This document shows, piece after piece, positions 52,130-61,685 of a stretch of DNA of 64,000 nucleotides. Source of the DNA: Candidatus Zixiibacteriota bacterium (GTDB lineage Bacteria > Zixibacteria > MSB-5A5 > GN15 > FEB-12); the NCBI GenBank assembly GCA_022571985.1, contig JACZWU010000001.1, forward strand, positions 467,501-531,500. Reading direction: 5' to 3'. The notes under the pieces were generated by a model. That model ran no database searches. It was given only the letters and a program-made list of their open reading frames with translations, and was not told where the DNA came from. Numbering within the stretch: the stretch's first letter is position 1; each line of letters begins with the position of its first letter. The translations under genes and the position numbers were made by a program.

Positions 52130-53179
52130 TCAGGAGGTGCCAATTCGAATATGATTGGAAAAAATCCAGCCCCGCGAGCCTTTCCAGGCTTCAACCCGGT
52201 AAATTCCCTTCTCTTTCACGGAGTATTCAAGATTGTCGGTTTCCGCAGTCAGAACTATGTTACCATTATGCACTAACTTTATTGAGGCTTTTTCCGGAAG
52301 TTTTATTTGAAGCTTAGCATTCTCCGTAGACTCAAGGCTGCCGCCGCAGACAACCCGGGACGAGCCCTGAATTCCATAGAATTCGAAGCTGTCTGCCTCT
52401 CCCCAGCGCATATTTGAAATGAATACCCGGCAATCTCTCAAGGCATCATAGATTTGCCATTTGGCTTGTTCGAGTTCTTCCGAAAGAGGATGCGGCAAGA
52501 GAACATGGCTGCGAAGAGCCCGGAAATGTACTTTGTAGGGAAAGATTTCAACTGTAAACGGCCCGGCTTTGACGGGAAAGGCATGGGCGTCCACTCCGGC
52601 AATGCCGACTACTTTGCGCTTTTGATTTAATTCGTCCCATTTCTTTAATATTCGTGCTGTCGGGCCAACCATCGACTTTCTGGGTGAAAAAGTCATCAGC
52701 AGTTTATTATACTTTGTCAGCTTCTCCATCCATTCTGACATATGATTCCAGAGTTCAATTCCGGTAAAACCCTCAACGGACCAGTCTGTCCAGGGATATG
52801 GCGGATATTCTTCGAGGGTTTGGCGGATCTCATCAGGATGTGCCAGAAAATTTATACTCTTATCAGAAACAGCAGCGCTGACATATTCTTTGACCGACAT
52901 TTTTTCGGGATAGACCTCCGGAGATTCAAATATGAGAAAGTGATTCTTGTCATCCGGGTCGTTGTGTTCATAGCCGATCAAGACCAGAGTCTTGCCGTAA
53001 AATCCTTCTTTTCCGGATTTCTTAAGCTCCAAACTCATATGATCAGAAAAGAGCATAAAATCCAGACCGCACTTCTGCCCTATCTCGGCGACTTCCTCAA
53101 GCGGCTTGGTGCCGTCCGACTCGGTAGTATGCATATGTATGGCACCGGAATAGTTGTACCAGTCACCGACTTTTCTAGC
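52130..53179 (-). CDS. PHP-domain metal-dependent phosphoesterase with beta-rich C-terminus
   Basis: The GTG at 53179 is preferred (GGAG about ten bases upstream; it overlaps the MFS stop); the frame extends to a TTG at 53230. PHP motifs are in order: HMHTTESDG, FSDHMS, LIGYEHN, LAHPDEI and GVDAHAFP, so metal ligands appear intact. The last 90 residues form beta-sandwich-like sequence (AKLQIKLPEKASIKLVHNG, EKGIYRVEAWKG). No signal peptide is seen. It is likely a phosphoesterase of unknown substrate. It is one of two PHP proteins in this directon. Confidence 0.78.
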   Translation of the reverse strand, partial: ARKVGDWYNYSGAIHMHTTESDGTKPLEEVAEIGQKCGLDFMLFSDHMSLELKKSGKEGFYGKTLVLIGYEHNDPDDKNHFLIFESPEVYPEKMSVKEYVSAAVSDKSINFLAHPDEIRQTLEEYPPYPWTDWSVEGFTGIELWNHMSEWMEKLTKYNKLLMTFSPRKSMVGPTARILKKWDELNQKRKVVGIAGVDAHAFPVKAGPFTVEIFPYKVHFRALRSHVLLPHPLSEELEQAKWQIYDALRDCRVFISNMRWGEADSFEFYGIQGSSRVVCGGSLESTENAKLQIKLPEKASIKLVHNGNIVLTAETDNLEYSVKEKGIYRVEAWKGSRGWIFSNHIRIGTS

Positions 53180-54458
53180 CACTAACTTTTGACTCCGTTG
53201 TTGGAACTTTCCTGAATATATATAACCCAACCAGCATCATTGCAACCAGAGTTAATATGCCGATTTTATAAGGGAGCGCCGCCTGGTTGGCCTCTTCAAT
53301 TGCCAGAGCATCAATCACAAACAGCCCCATCGGTCGTTCTGGATTAAAGAAATAGACAACCGTAGTCCACAAGAGCGGCCCGACAATAGCTGCTGCTCTG
53401 CCCGAGAGAGAAAACAGCCCGAAAAACCGGCCAAGCTCCTCCTGGGGAACCAGTTCAGCCAGAAGCGGCCGTGAAGTTGTCCAGAGTCCCCCCAAAAGAA
53501 CGCCTACGATCGAACCCAGGATGTATATCAAAATAACATTTTCCACAAATACGAAAGCAATCAATGAAATGACCCAGCCCCAGATTATTATGTTCAACAT
53601 TTTTTTGAGACAGTATGTGCGGGAAAGATGGCCTATTATATAAGAGCCGATTACGGCAGAGATAGGTGTTATAATTAAAAAATATCTGATACCTGATTCA
53701 GAGAAACCCAACACGATTGAACAGTAAAGACTGATATTTATTATGACAGTTGTTACGGCGTCTTCGAAAAAATAGTCAGCCACCAAAAAGCGTGCTACAC
53801 CCGGATACTTTTTGGTCATGCGAATGCCGTCCCAGACATCCCGATAGCCTTTTAAAATAGTCGTTTTGCCGGGAAATTTTACCGGTTTCTCACGGACCCA
53901 TAAAACAAAAGGAATACTCAGCAGTAAGAACATTATTGCTGTCGGCAGAAACGCGCCTTGCTTGCCATACATATCGACAAAGGGACCGACCGCCAGGACT
54001 CCTAAAATCGCACCCATATAGCCAAAGGCTACCCCAAACCCGGAAACAAACCTGGCTTCTTTTCCATAAGCTACCGAATAAAGCAAAGCGTTGTAAAAAG
54101 GCATCGAGGCCTCATAGGTGAAGTTCGAAATTATCAGCAGCAGAACTATCAGCATTACCGACGAAGCCGGCACCAGTGACATCAGACCGGTCGCGAAGCA
54201 GCAAGTAATTGTAAACAGTACGACAAACGTTTTTTTCTTGGTCGAATGGTCGGAAATCGCTCCCATGGCCGGCAGAACTAAGGCCGCTATCACCATCGAA
54301 ATCGAATAAGGGATATCAAACCAGCGGTCGTCTTTGCCCAGATCTTCAACGATATAACGTTTCAGATAAAGCGATATAATATTCATAGAGAAGATGGTGT
54401 TGGCAAAGTCGTAAAGCGACCAGCCCATTACATCTTTTCTAAAAAGAACAGAGCGCAT
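53175..54458 (-). CDS. MFS transporter, UMF1 (Atg22-like) family
   Basis: 427 residues with about 12 membrane spans. The UMF1 start GWSLYDFANTIFSMNI and the loop MGAISDHSTKKKTFVV are visible, plus a mid-protein GLWTTSRPLLAELVPQEELGRFFGLFSL. Such proteins are thought to export amino acids or small molecules; the substrate is unknown. The gene sits 8 bp after the TonB-receptor-like barrel gene, and its stop overlaps the start of the PHP gene. Confidence 0.85.
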   Translation of the reverse strand: MRSVLFRKDVMGWSLYDFANTIFSMNIISLYLKRYIVEDLGKDDRWFDIPYSISMVIAALVLPAMGAISDHSTKKKTFVVLFTITCCFATGLMSLVPASSVMLIVLLLIISNFTYEASMPFYNALLYSVAYGKEARFVSGFGVAFGYMGAILGVLAVGPFVDMYGKQGAFLPTAIMFLLLSIPFVLWVREKPVKFPGKTTILKGYRDVWDGIRMTKKYPGVARFLVADYFFEDAVTTVIINISLYCSIVLGFSESGIRYFLIITPISAVIGSYIIGHLSRTYCLKKMLNIIIWGWVISLIAFVFVENVILIYILGSIVGVLLGGLWTTSRPLLAELVPQEELGRFFGLFSLSGRAAAIVGPLLWTTVVYFFNPERPMGLFVIDALAIEEANQAALPYKIGILTLVAMMLVGLYIFRKVPTTESKVSG

Positions 54459-54466
54459 CCAAACCC

Positions 54467-56476
54467 CTAATCGTAAAATTTCCAGACCAGGCCGTAATAG
54501 AATACACGGCCGGGTACGGTCAGATTTTCACGCAGTTCATATTGATTATCGAAATGGTTCTGGAAAACCAGATGGAAACTGAAATTATGCAGGCCGATTG
54601 TAAATTTTGTATTGGCTACCAGTTCTTCGCCTAAGCCTTGCTTGTCATAGCCGTCGTAAGGACCAACGTATCTTAACTCACCATAGGCATACAAATTTAC
54701 TAAGCGGCTCTTCCAGAAATAATGAAGCTCCAAGCCTGAAAATAAATTGTATTTCGGACTGTAGGTACGCTTCCCCAAAGATTCATCTTCGAGATATATA
54801 TAGGCACCGCCTGCATTAAATTTCAGGAAATCTGAAAGCTCTAAACTTGGTAAGACAGAAGCGGAGAAAAAGATGAGATTATCATTCACAGGTGAAAAAT
54901 CCGCCGAGCTTGGGTCCGCTCTCACTTCCCAGTTTGTCCACTCGATTGCATCGAATATTTTGCCCCCTGTTATACTTAGCGTCAACTTGTTATTGACTGT
55001 ACCCGGTTCGATAACAATGCTGCCTATCAACTGTTTTTCTTTTTTTAAGTTCGGGTTACCGGTCTCGGAATAATCTTTGCCCAGCGATCCGTAAATATTG
55101 ACCTGCTGGAATGGCAGATTCAACTGGTGCAGTGACGGTTCGTTTTCGGTATATGAAGCCGACAACTGCATAAAAAATTTATCGCTCTCAAACTGGTAAA
55201 GAGCCGCTACCGACGGCAAGAGATTATAGTCGTCCGAGTAGTATGAGCCGGCTCTGATGCCAAACTTCCCGGACTCGTTTAGTTTTACCACATTGACGAA
55301 AAGTGAGGCGCTAAAGCGGTCGAACTGACCAAAGCCGTTATCATATTCTAAAATGTTTGCCTTTGATTCCAGCTGCCACAGTTTTGAGCCGTCAGCTTTT
55401 TCATATTTGAAAAAACTGCCATGGCCGGTACGGTTAAACCGGCCTTTGTAGGCGAAGTCAAGATAGGAACCCTGGCGCAAGTGCTCATAGCCGATTTCTG
55501 CCCGCGAAGTGCGGCTGTCGTTTTGGAATTCAAGGGCAGCCCTGAAACTGCGGTCAAAGCGTTTTCTTGTAAACGGCAGAGTGCTGAGTCCGGGACGAAC
55601 TACAAATGCTGCATCTCGCTCATACATCTGCCCCGCCGAAATTATCGCTGTATTATCACTCAGAGGCAGATAAACCGAAGCCTTGTAATGTGAGTTATTG
55701 TCGCCCCTTCCGAAAATGACGCCGTCCGTATCGCGGCTTCCTAAAAAGAAAGAGATCTCGCGGCCACTGGCGAATTTCCGGCTATAGCCTCCGCGGACAT
55801 AGTCGTAGCCATACCAACCCTTATCTGCCAGTAATATAGTAGCAGGCTGGTCGTCTTCAGTTTTAAGGGGAGTTGTCAGCAGTGTCGCTGCCGGCTGTCG
55901 CCCGCCCAAAAATTGTCCCAGCGCGCCCGGTATAATATAAATATTTCCGTCAAGCGCTGTCGGAATATCGTTCATATCTGTCATGCCGTCCGGTTCGATG
56001 ATATGTTCAAACGGCTGATGCTGATAACCGTTTGAAAAAATATTAAGGCGATTGCCAGACAGACCAAAGGGCTGCACAGTTTTTCGGAGCGGTACTGTCT
56101 GATAATCCCAGATCATAAAGGAAGGGTCGAATTTAAAATAATCTCCGGCATCAAAATAAACCGAGCGGTCGATTTGCTTACGGCGATTAAACCTTTCGGA
56201 TGCAAAATAGGCTACCAGGCTGTCATAAAATGAAAGTCGCGGAAGCAGCTGCCGGGCGGCCTTAAATTCTTCGAGACGTCGGCCCATATCCACTACTTTG
56301 CGCTGAGATTCCGTAAGCTCATCAAGTATTTCATCCCCCGGCTTCAGACTATCAACGACAACAATAGAATCTTTAAGTGAATCTGCCCGGGAACTGTCAC
56401 TGTCACTTTCCTGCGCCGCCAGAAAATACGGAGTGAACAGAACTATAACAAACAATGTGAATCTGGTTAAATTCAT
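54467..56476 (-). CDS. TonB-dependent-receptor-like outer-membrane barrel
   Basis: 669 residues with a signal peptide (MNLTRFTLFVIVLFTPYFLAAQ). A predicted helical stretch (about 45-75, ESQRKVVDMGRRLEEFKAAR) and a plug-like region (about 110-200: YQTVPLRKTVQPFGLSGN, GMTDMNDIPTALDGNIYIIPG) precede a long beta-barrel with aromatic-rich strands and the typical C-terminal FYYGLVWKFYD. No clear TonB box was found and the plug looks shortened. It is coupled (ATGA) to an ECF S-component gene, which suggests uptake of a vitamin-like compound across both membranes. Confidence 0.75.
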   Translation of the reverse strand: MNLTRFTLFVIVLFTPYFLAAQESDSDSSRADSLKDSIVVVDSLKPGDEILDELTESQRKVVDMGRRLEEFKAARQLLPRLSFYDSLVAYFASERFNRRKQIDRSVYFDAGDYFKFDPSFMIWDYQTVPLRKTVQPFGLSGNRLNIFSNGYQHQPFEHIIEPDGMTDMNDIPTALDGNIYIIPGALGQFLGGRQPAATLLTTPLKTEDDQPATILLADKGWYGYDYVRGGYSRKFASGREISFFLGSRDTDGVIFGRGDNNSHYKASVYLPLSDNTAIISAGQMYERDAAFVVRPGLSTLPFTRKRFDRSFRAALEFQNDSRTSRAEIGYEHLRQGSYLDFAYKGRFNRTGHGSFFKYEKADGSKLWQLESKANILEYDNGFGQFDRFSASLFVNVVKLNESGKFGIRAGSYYSDDYNLLPSVAALYQFESDKFFMQLSASYTENEPSLHQLNLPFQQVNIYGSLGKDYSETGNPNLKKEKQLIGSIVIEPGTVNNKLTLSITGGKIFDAIEWTNWEVRADPSSADFSPVNDNLIFFSASVLPSLELSDFLKFNAGGAYIYLEDESLGKRTYSPKYNLFSGLELHYFWKSRLVNLYAYGELRYVGPYDGYDKQGLGEELVANTKFTIGLHNFSFHLVFQNHFDNQYELRENLTVPGRVFYYGLVWKFYD

Positions 56477-57000
56477 TTGATCAGGTTTTCCCGTAAATAG
56501 AAGGGTCGAAGCAAACTAAAAAGCAACGGGAAAATTATGCCGTTGGCCAAAATAGCGTAGGCCGCAAACAACATACCAGATACAAATCGTGGCTTGAAAG
56601 GCTGAAACATGACTGCATCAACTGCGCTGACACCCGTAAAAAATAGTGTGCTGCACAAAAGTCCGCAGGCTGCGAGAATCAAATATGAGCGCAGATTCAG
56701 TTTATCTGCTTTGATAACATTTGTAAAAAAAGATCCAAAGATACCACAAAGAGCTGTACCGGCAATTTGAGCCATAGCCACCGGCAGCGGCGCCGGTCCG
56801 AAGGGATTAAAAAAAGTCCACAAGCCCATACCGATTATACCTGTCAGAATACCGGGCATCATGCCCCAGCAGTAGCCCGCGGAAAAAACCAAAAAGAAAA
56901 TCGGGTTTATATTTGGCAGAAAAGTCGTCCCCCAGGACAGGACATAAATAAGAGCAGTAAAAAGTGCAACCCTGGCCACCAGCCGTGGACTGCCCGTCAT
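56473..57000 (-). CDS. ECF transporter S component
   Basis: 175 residues, about six membrane spans. It has the ECF S-component pattern: VARVALFTALIYVLSWG, GYCWGMMPGILTGIIGMGLWTFFNP in adjacent parts, and PVAMAQIAGTALCGIFGSF. It captures a vitamin or cofactor precursor in the inner membrane and shares or recruits an energising module (EcfT/A), which is not in this window. Both neighbours overlap it by 4 bp (ATGA): the metalloprotease-like gene upstream and the outer-membrane barrel downstream. Confidence 0.82.
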   Translation of the reverse strand: MTGSPRLVARVALFTALIYVLSWGTTFLPNINPIFFLVFSAGYCWGMMPGILTGIIGMGLWTFFNPFGPAPLPVAMAQIAGTALCGIFGSFFTNVIKADKLNLRSYLILAACGLLCSTLFFTGVSAVDAVMFQPFKPRFVSGMLFAAYAILANGIIFPLLFSLLRPFYLRENLIK

Positions 57001-59030
57001 CTTACTATTAGAACCTTGGCTCTGTCTTCAGCTATTAGTTCATCTCGTTTAATCGACGTGTACAGTCGCATCAGACAGAGATAAACACCCGATGAAGCGA
57101 GCTGGCCGGATTGACTCCGCATATTCCAGTCAATCTCAAATCCAACTGTGCGAATAAACGGGTCAGGGTTGATATAGGGATCAGCGATAGCTTCACGGCT
57201 GCTGATGAATTCTCCCGCTGCCGTATAAATATCGACTACGCAGTATGGCGAGCTGTAAATCGGAACAGAGATTGAATCTGTCGGAATCTGAAAACGGAAG
57301 GTGAGAGTCGGGTCGTTCATATTGCTCAGGACTGCCGGATTGGGGTAGGCCGTGAGAATGGCTGCAGAAATATTAATAGCGTTAGTGTCAATAGTTAGTA
57401 ACGTATCAATTAGTGAGTCTATTAATAATTCATCGGTGAAGTATCCAAAACCAGTTTCCCAGTCCAAGGAGCTAAAAGGCTCACGTTTCCATGAGGCTGG
57501 AGCCAAAATCAAAGTAACCGAACGGTACTGCCTTGGCTGAGGAATTTGAATAAATGCTGTCGCATCGTCATTGGCGAACGCAAGTTCGCTAAAATATTCA
57601 GACGATATTGTATCAGATTGAAGAGCAGTCCCCACAGCCCAGCCCTGGGGCAGTGTGGAATCGATAGCATCACCTAAAGAAACGAAAATACGGAAGTTTG
57701 AGTCGGCTGTGTAATCGATAGCTCTCATGTTCTCCAGTTTAAAATAGGCTGCTGAATTTGGGACAGGATTTTTGGGGTTGGCATTTGCAAGTAAGGAAGC
57801 TGGGTAACTGCTTACAATGGTAAATGAAGTTTCAGGAATTTCCGGGTAAAACGCTCGTTCCGAATAGCCCACACCAGGAGGTGCGCTGGCAGCTCTGGAG
57901 CCTGTAAAGAAATTCCAAATGGCGAACTCACCAAAGACAGAGCGGAAATTTTCGGTGCCGCCGCTGGCTGAATCTATCGCAATTTGTGTTGCTACTAAAA
58001 AGTTGGGGCCGACTCCCATTGTGCCGCATTTTAGCCAGATAGATTTCACTATATCCACACCATACTTTTCCGTTAGAAAGATTGGAAAAACACAGGAACC
58101 GTAAGGATGAAAATCAGCCGGACCATTAAACTGCTGAATTGATTCGCGCGGCCTTCTGAAAAAGAAAGGCAATACCGAGTAATAGTCGTTTATATCGTCA
58201 TAGATTTCTTCTTCCATCCAGGTTGCAGACATCTCGTACCAGTATCTTCTCTGCTCTGTGGGACTGAACCATTCTTCCATTTCAGTAAAGTCAATTCCAA
58301 AATGCACCGCATGAAAATATTCGTGCGCCGCGGTAACCCTGACAGCATCAAGCGGCCGGCTGTTATAAGTTGAGAAACTGGACTCCTGATAATCATTATC
58401 TATTCCAATAAATGACGTTGCTCTTAAAGAACCTATACCGTCGAATTGCAAAGAGTCGGGATAGTTCAGACCGAAAAGCACCCCTCCCAGATTTGTCAAA
58501 TAAACATCGTATAAACTGTCAACTCCCTGTGCATAACCACCGTCCGATGGCGGCAGAGGATAGCCCAGCGTCATAATGATATGGCTATAGACCGAATCAA
58601 AAATCCTGCCTACGCCAATGACATAGTTGGGAACGCCACCGGTAGTAATATTTGCTTGATAGACAGCATGCAAACCTGACCGGGTAAAGTGAATTTTGAA
58701 AAATCCGCCCGGGCTGTCATAGCTATCGTCGGTCTCGGTCGGACGGTCATACAACGTCAAACTATGGCGTGAAATCAGCTCTTTGTCAAACTGGTCAAAT
58801 CCCATGGCTACGGCAGCAACGGTTGGCGTGCCGCACTTTAGCGGCAGCTTTTCTTCGCTTAAATCCATTTGCGACAGCGCTTCAGCAGAAACATTGTCCC
58901 TGCCTTGCGTAATAAGCTGATAGTAACCAATTAATTCTAACTGTTTTTCCAGTTCGGTCTTCTCTTTTGCGGAAACAATGTTGAGCGACAGCACCAGTAA
59001 TATAAATAAAGCAGCAATTGTTGTTTTCAA
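56997..59030 (-). CDS. Secreted MXAN_6640-like putative metalloprotease
   Basis: The TTG at 59030 overlaps the upstream PHP stop (TTGA) and directly begins a signal peptide (KTTIAALFILLVLSLNIVSA); the frame's extension to 59156 runs inside the PHP gene and is rejected. The product has 677 residues. The zinc motif and neighbourhood (TAAHEYFHAVHFG, YEMSATWMEEEIYDD) match the MXAN_6640 family: HEYFH binds zinc, and the Glu of ATWMEEE is a candidate third ligand. The C-terminus (YPNP, VDIYTAAGEFI, SSGVYLCLMRL, KVLIVR) looks like a FlgD-like/T9SS-type sorting domain, unlike the dockerin tails elsewhere in the window. Extracellular or surface location is expected. Confidence 0.82.
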   Translation of the reverse strand: MKTTIAALFILLVLSLNIVSAKEKTELEKQLELIGYYQLITQGRDNVSAEALSQMDLSEEKLPLKCGTPTVAAVAMGFDQFDKELISRHSLTLYDRPTETDDSYDSPGGFFKIHFTRSGLHAVYQANITTGGVPNYVIGVGRIFDSVYSHIIMTLGYPLPPSDGGYAQGVDSLYDVYLTNLGGVLFGLNYPDSLQFDGIGSLRATSFIGIDNDYQESSFSTYNSRPLDAVRVTAAHEYFHAVHFGIDFTEMEEWFSPTEQRRYWYEMSATWMEEEIYDDINDYYSVLPFFFRRPRESIQQFNGPADFHPYGSCVFPIFLTEKYGVDIVKSIWLKCGTMGVGPNFLVATQIAIDSASGGTENFRSVFGEFAIWNFFTGSRAASAPPGVGYSERAFYPEIPETSFTIVSSYPASLLANANPKNPVPNSAAYFKLENMRAIDYTADSNFRIFVSLGDAIDSTLPQGWAVGTALQSDTISSEYFSELAFANDDATAFIQIPQPRQYRSVTLILAPASWKREPFSSLDWETGFGYFTDELLIDSLIDTLLTIDTNAINISAAILTAYPNPAVLSNMNDPTLTFRFQIPTDSISVPIYSSPYCVVDIYTAAGEFISSREAIADPYINPDPFIRTVGFEIDWNMRSQSGQLASSGVYLCLMRLYTSIKRDELIAEDRAKVLIVR

Positions 59031-59863
59031 TTTTCCGTTCCGATTCTTTTGGTACGTGATAAAAGTTCGGCAAAAAATTCGTAAGGAACTTTCTGAGAAC
59101 CGACCACCTGATTTCTGCCTGAACGTCCGTGAAAATCTGAGCCACCGGTAATGCACAGGTTCAGCTCTTTAGCTTTGTCTCTGAGCTTGTCTCTGAGTGC
59201 CAGCGAATGCTCAGGATGTAACACCTCGACACCGTCAAGCCCCATCTCTGCCAGATCATCGATCACCAGATGAGCATCATTTAATCCGGGATGAGCGAGT
59301 ACTGCAATACCGCCAGCCTGATGTACCAGATCAAAGGCGGCGGCCGGTTCAAAATTTTCTTTCGGAACATAAGCCGGACCGCCTGTGCCGATATACTTGT
59401 AAAAAGCTTCTTCGTACCTGCTGATCGCACCAGATTTTAAGATGGCCTCGGCCACATGCGGACGGCCAATGACAGCATTACCCGCGCACTCTTTGACATC
59501 ATCGTAGCTGATATTGACCCCTAATCTAATGAGTTTTCTTACCATTTCTTCTCCTCGGCGGCCTCGTGCCTGCTGAAACTCCAGCAAAGTATTCTTAAAC
59601 ACAAAATAGTCCGGGTCGAAGGCATATGCAAGTATATGTAAATCCTGCTCCTGATAGTTGGCGCTAAGTTCTGCGCCGGAAATTAATTGCGGGTCTGTTT
59701 CGCTTAGCATCTCTTTGATATCAAGATAGCCCTGAAAAGTATCATGGTCGGTCACCGAAAAAGCTGCAATACCTGAACTTCTCACGGACTCAAGAAGTTC
59801 CTCAGGAGTGAGCATGCCGTCGGAGCGAGTAGTATGCATATGTAAATCCACATATTTATTCAT
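59027..59863 (-). CDS. PHP-domain phosphatase (YciV/RNase AM-like)
   Basis: 278 residues. PHP motifs: DLHMHTTRSDG (His8, His10), VTDHDTFQGY, ISGAELSA, GRPHVAEAI, VLAHPG and GGSDFHGRSG. The layout matches the YciV/TrpH family, whose members dephosphorylate 3',5'-nucleoside bisphosphates (pAp) and trim RNA 5' ends (RNase AM). It is cytoplasmic. It lies 13 bp after ftcD, and its stop codon overlaps the next gene's TTG start. Confidence 0.88.
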   Translation of the reverse strand: MNKYVDLHMHTTRSDGMLTPEELLESVRSSGIAAFSVTDHDTFQGYLDIKEMLSETDPQLISGAELSANYQEQDLHILAYAFDPDYFVFKNTLLEFQQARGRRGEEMVRKLIRLGVNISYDDVKECAGNAVIGRPHVAEAILKSGAISRYEEAFYKYIGTGGPAYVPKENFEPAAAFDLVHQAGGIAVLAHPGLNDAHLVIDDLAEMGLDGVEVLHPEHSLALRDKLRDKAKELNLCITGGSDFHGRSGRNQVVGSQKVPYEFFAELLSRTKRIGTEN

Positions 59864-59876
59864 AATTTTTACATTT

Positions 59877-60809
59877 TCATCTGGTTGAGATGGTGACTCC
59901 TTCTAAACCGGCAAATTTCAGCCTCTCTTCTAAAAGAATGTCCCGGACATCCTGTTTAAGTCTCAGATAAAATGCTCCGGAATCCAATAATGCTTCCGCC
60001 GGTGCCAGTCCGACTATTTCTGATGATATAACTTCAACACCGTAGCGCGATGCCTCTGACTTGATTGTTTCAAAAACTCGGTATATCGGAGTTTTCTGAT
60101 AATTAGTAAGGTTCATCGAGATCTGAATTTGAGAACATGATTTTATTTCAAAGGCCAGAGCTTTGACATAGCGGTAGCCTCCTTTGGAGCCACTAACTGC
60201 ACCGGCAATTTTTCTGCCGATACTTTTATCGATTGTATTCAGAAAAACATTGAATGCGATAAGCGGTATTCGGGCGCCGATGGCGGTGGCGCCGGCAGTG
60301 GGGTGCAAGGCATTGTCACCAAAGTCCGGCGTTTTACTTGTATCATATTTGACAGAATCTCTTAACTCTTCAAACTGCCCTCTTCTGATATTTGCCAGAT
60401 TTTTTCGTTCAGGAATCCTGGCGGCCTGTTCATAAAGATAGACGGGAATATGAAGCTCGTCCGCCACTCTCTGACCCAGAGCTTCTGAGAGCTCCACCGC
60501 CTCGGACATCGTCGTTTCGTTGAGCGGTACAAACGGGCAGACATCGATCGCCCCTATCCTCGGATGTACTCCTTCATGCTGATTCAAATCTATATGCCGC
60601 TCCGAAACTTTGTAAGCCTGATAGGCTGCCTCTACCGCCCGCTGGCTGTCGCAGACGAAAGTAATAACAGAACGGTTGTGGTCTTTGTCAGCATGTATAT
60701 CAAGGATGACAGCCGATTCCACAGAAGATATCGCTTCGGCAATCGTTCTGATAATTTCAGGACGGCGTCCTTCGGAAAAATTGGGAATGCACTCTACAAG
60801 TTTGTCCAT
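59877..60809 (-). CDS. ftcD: Glutamate formimidoyltransferase
   Basis: 310 residues from the ATG at 60809. Signatures: LVECIPNFSEGRRPEII, DHNRSVITFV, GVHPRIGAIDVCPFVPL and RIPLIAFNVFLNT. It transfers the formimino group from formiminoglutamate to tetrahydrofolate (or formyl from formyl-THF to glutamate). The cyclodeaminase domain is absent, as in many bacterial enzymes. No hutHUI genes are nearby, so a histidine-degradation context is not supported here; a one-carbon/folate role is possible. Confidence 0.93.
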   Translation of the reverse strand: MDKLVECIPNFSEGRRPEIIRTIAEAISSVESAVILDIHADKDHNRSVITFVCDSQRAVEAAYQAYKVSERHIDLNQHEGVHPRIGAIDVCPFVPLNETTMSEAVELSEALGQRVADELHIPVYLYEQAARIPERKNLANIRRGQFEELRDSVKYDTSKTPDFGDNALHPTAGATAIGARIPLIAFNVFLNTIDKSIGRKIAGAVSGSKGGYRYVKALAFEIKSCSQIQISMNLTNYQKTPIYRVFETIKSEASRYGVEVISSEIVGLAPAEALLDSGAFYLRLKQDVRDILLEERLKFAGLEGVTISTR

Positions 60810-60827
60810 CAAGGGGAGCTTGTTTCT

Positions 60828-61685
60828 CTAAAAAGATTCTATCTCGCCTAATTTGTAACTGGTAAGTTCGGCAGCTATTGAGCCTACCAGAACCTTGGAT
60901 TTCATAAGTACCGGAAGTCTCAGGCGGTCATTGGTCAGCCAGACTTTCAACTTGCCCTCGTGCTTAAAGACACCGACCGACTGTATCAGCGGTTCTATCA
61001 CCAGGCACTCAAACGTCCCTGCCGGAACAGTAATAGTTTCTTTTTTTAAAACTTTTATTTCCATCGGATAGAGCTTGCCGTCGTTGTAATGATCCACAAA
61101 GACTGACTCACCGACCTTAAGGTCCTGCGTTCGCACATAGTAGAATACTGACAGGGCGTCCTGCACATAGGGAGGCACTGTCGTAGTATCATTGTTGTAT
61201 TCTGCTCTATGGTTTCTCTGGTCAAAGCTGAATTTCCTGATGGCGCGGTATTTTCCTTCTTTTAGATTTTTTTCAAAGCGCCAGCTGAACAGCCCGATGG
61301 CATCTATAATAGATTCAACCCGGTCATCTACATTATAAAAAGAAGAGAAGAATGAATTGGAATTGGCGGTAGTCACTATTCTGTAACAGGGACGATTTTC
61401 AAATTCTATCAATTTATCGACGCTCATGGTGGCATATCCGGCAGTAATAAAACCATAGGTAATGTCGAACTCCAGATGTTCCCCTAAGCCAAAGGCAACG
61501 TTGTCTACATATCTGTCGAATCCGGATGAGTTGGTTGATTCTGCAGCGTCATTGCTTTGAGAGGCAGCTTCAACCGGTACAACTTCAATCGCTACAAAAT
61601 AAGCAATTGGTGTCAGCCCAACCAAGGCTAGAAATAAAACAAAGAACCTAAATAAATTACTTTGCGGGGGCATCAACAGTCTCAT
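60828..61685 (-). CDS. DUF3108-family exported protein
   Basis: 285 residues from the ATG at 61685 (an ATG at 61673 is also possible). There is an N-terminal signal or anchor (FRFFVLFLALVGLTPIAYFVA). The DUF3108 pattern is LGEHLEFDITYGFITAGYATM, FDQRNHRAEYN, QDALSVFYYVRTQDLKVGE and TITVPAGTFECLVIEP. Family function is unknown; periplasmic location is likely. It starts inside the phosphatase gene (29-bp overlap). Confidence 0.85.
   Translation of the reverse strand: MRLLMPPQSNLFRFFVLFLALVGLTPIAYFVAIEVVPVEAASQSNDAAESTNSSGFDRYVDNVAFGLGEHLEFDITYGFITAGYATMSVDKLIEFENRPCYRIVTTANSNSFFSSFYNVDDRVESIIDAIGLFSWRFEKNLKEGKYRAIRKFSFDQRNHRAEYNNDTTTVPPYVQDALSVFYYVRTQDLKVGESVFVDHYNDGKLYPMEIKVLKKETITVPAGTFECLVIEPLIQSVGVFKHEGKLKVWLTNDRLRLPVLMKSKVLVGSIAAELTSYKLGEIESF

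Noticed and set aside
59030-59156. N-terminal extension of the MXAN_6640-like protein to 59156.
   Set aside because: It lies wholly within the upstream PHP gene and would bury the signal peptide; the TTG overlapping the PHP stop explains the start.
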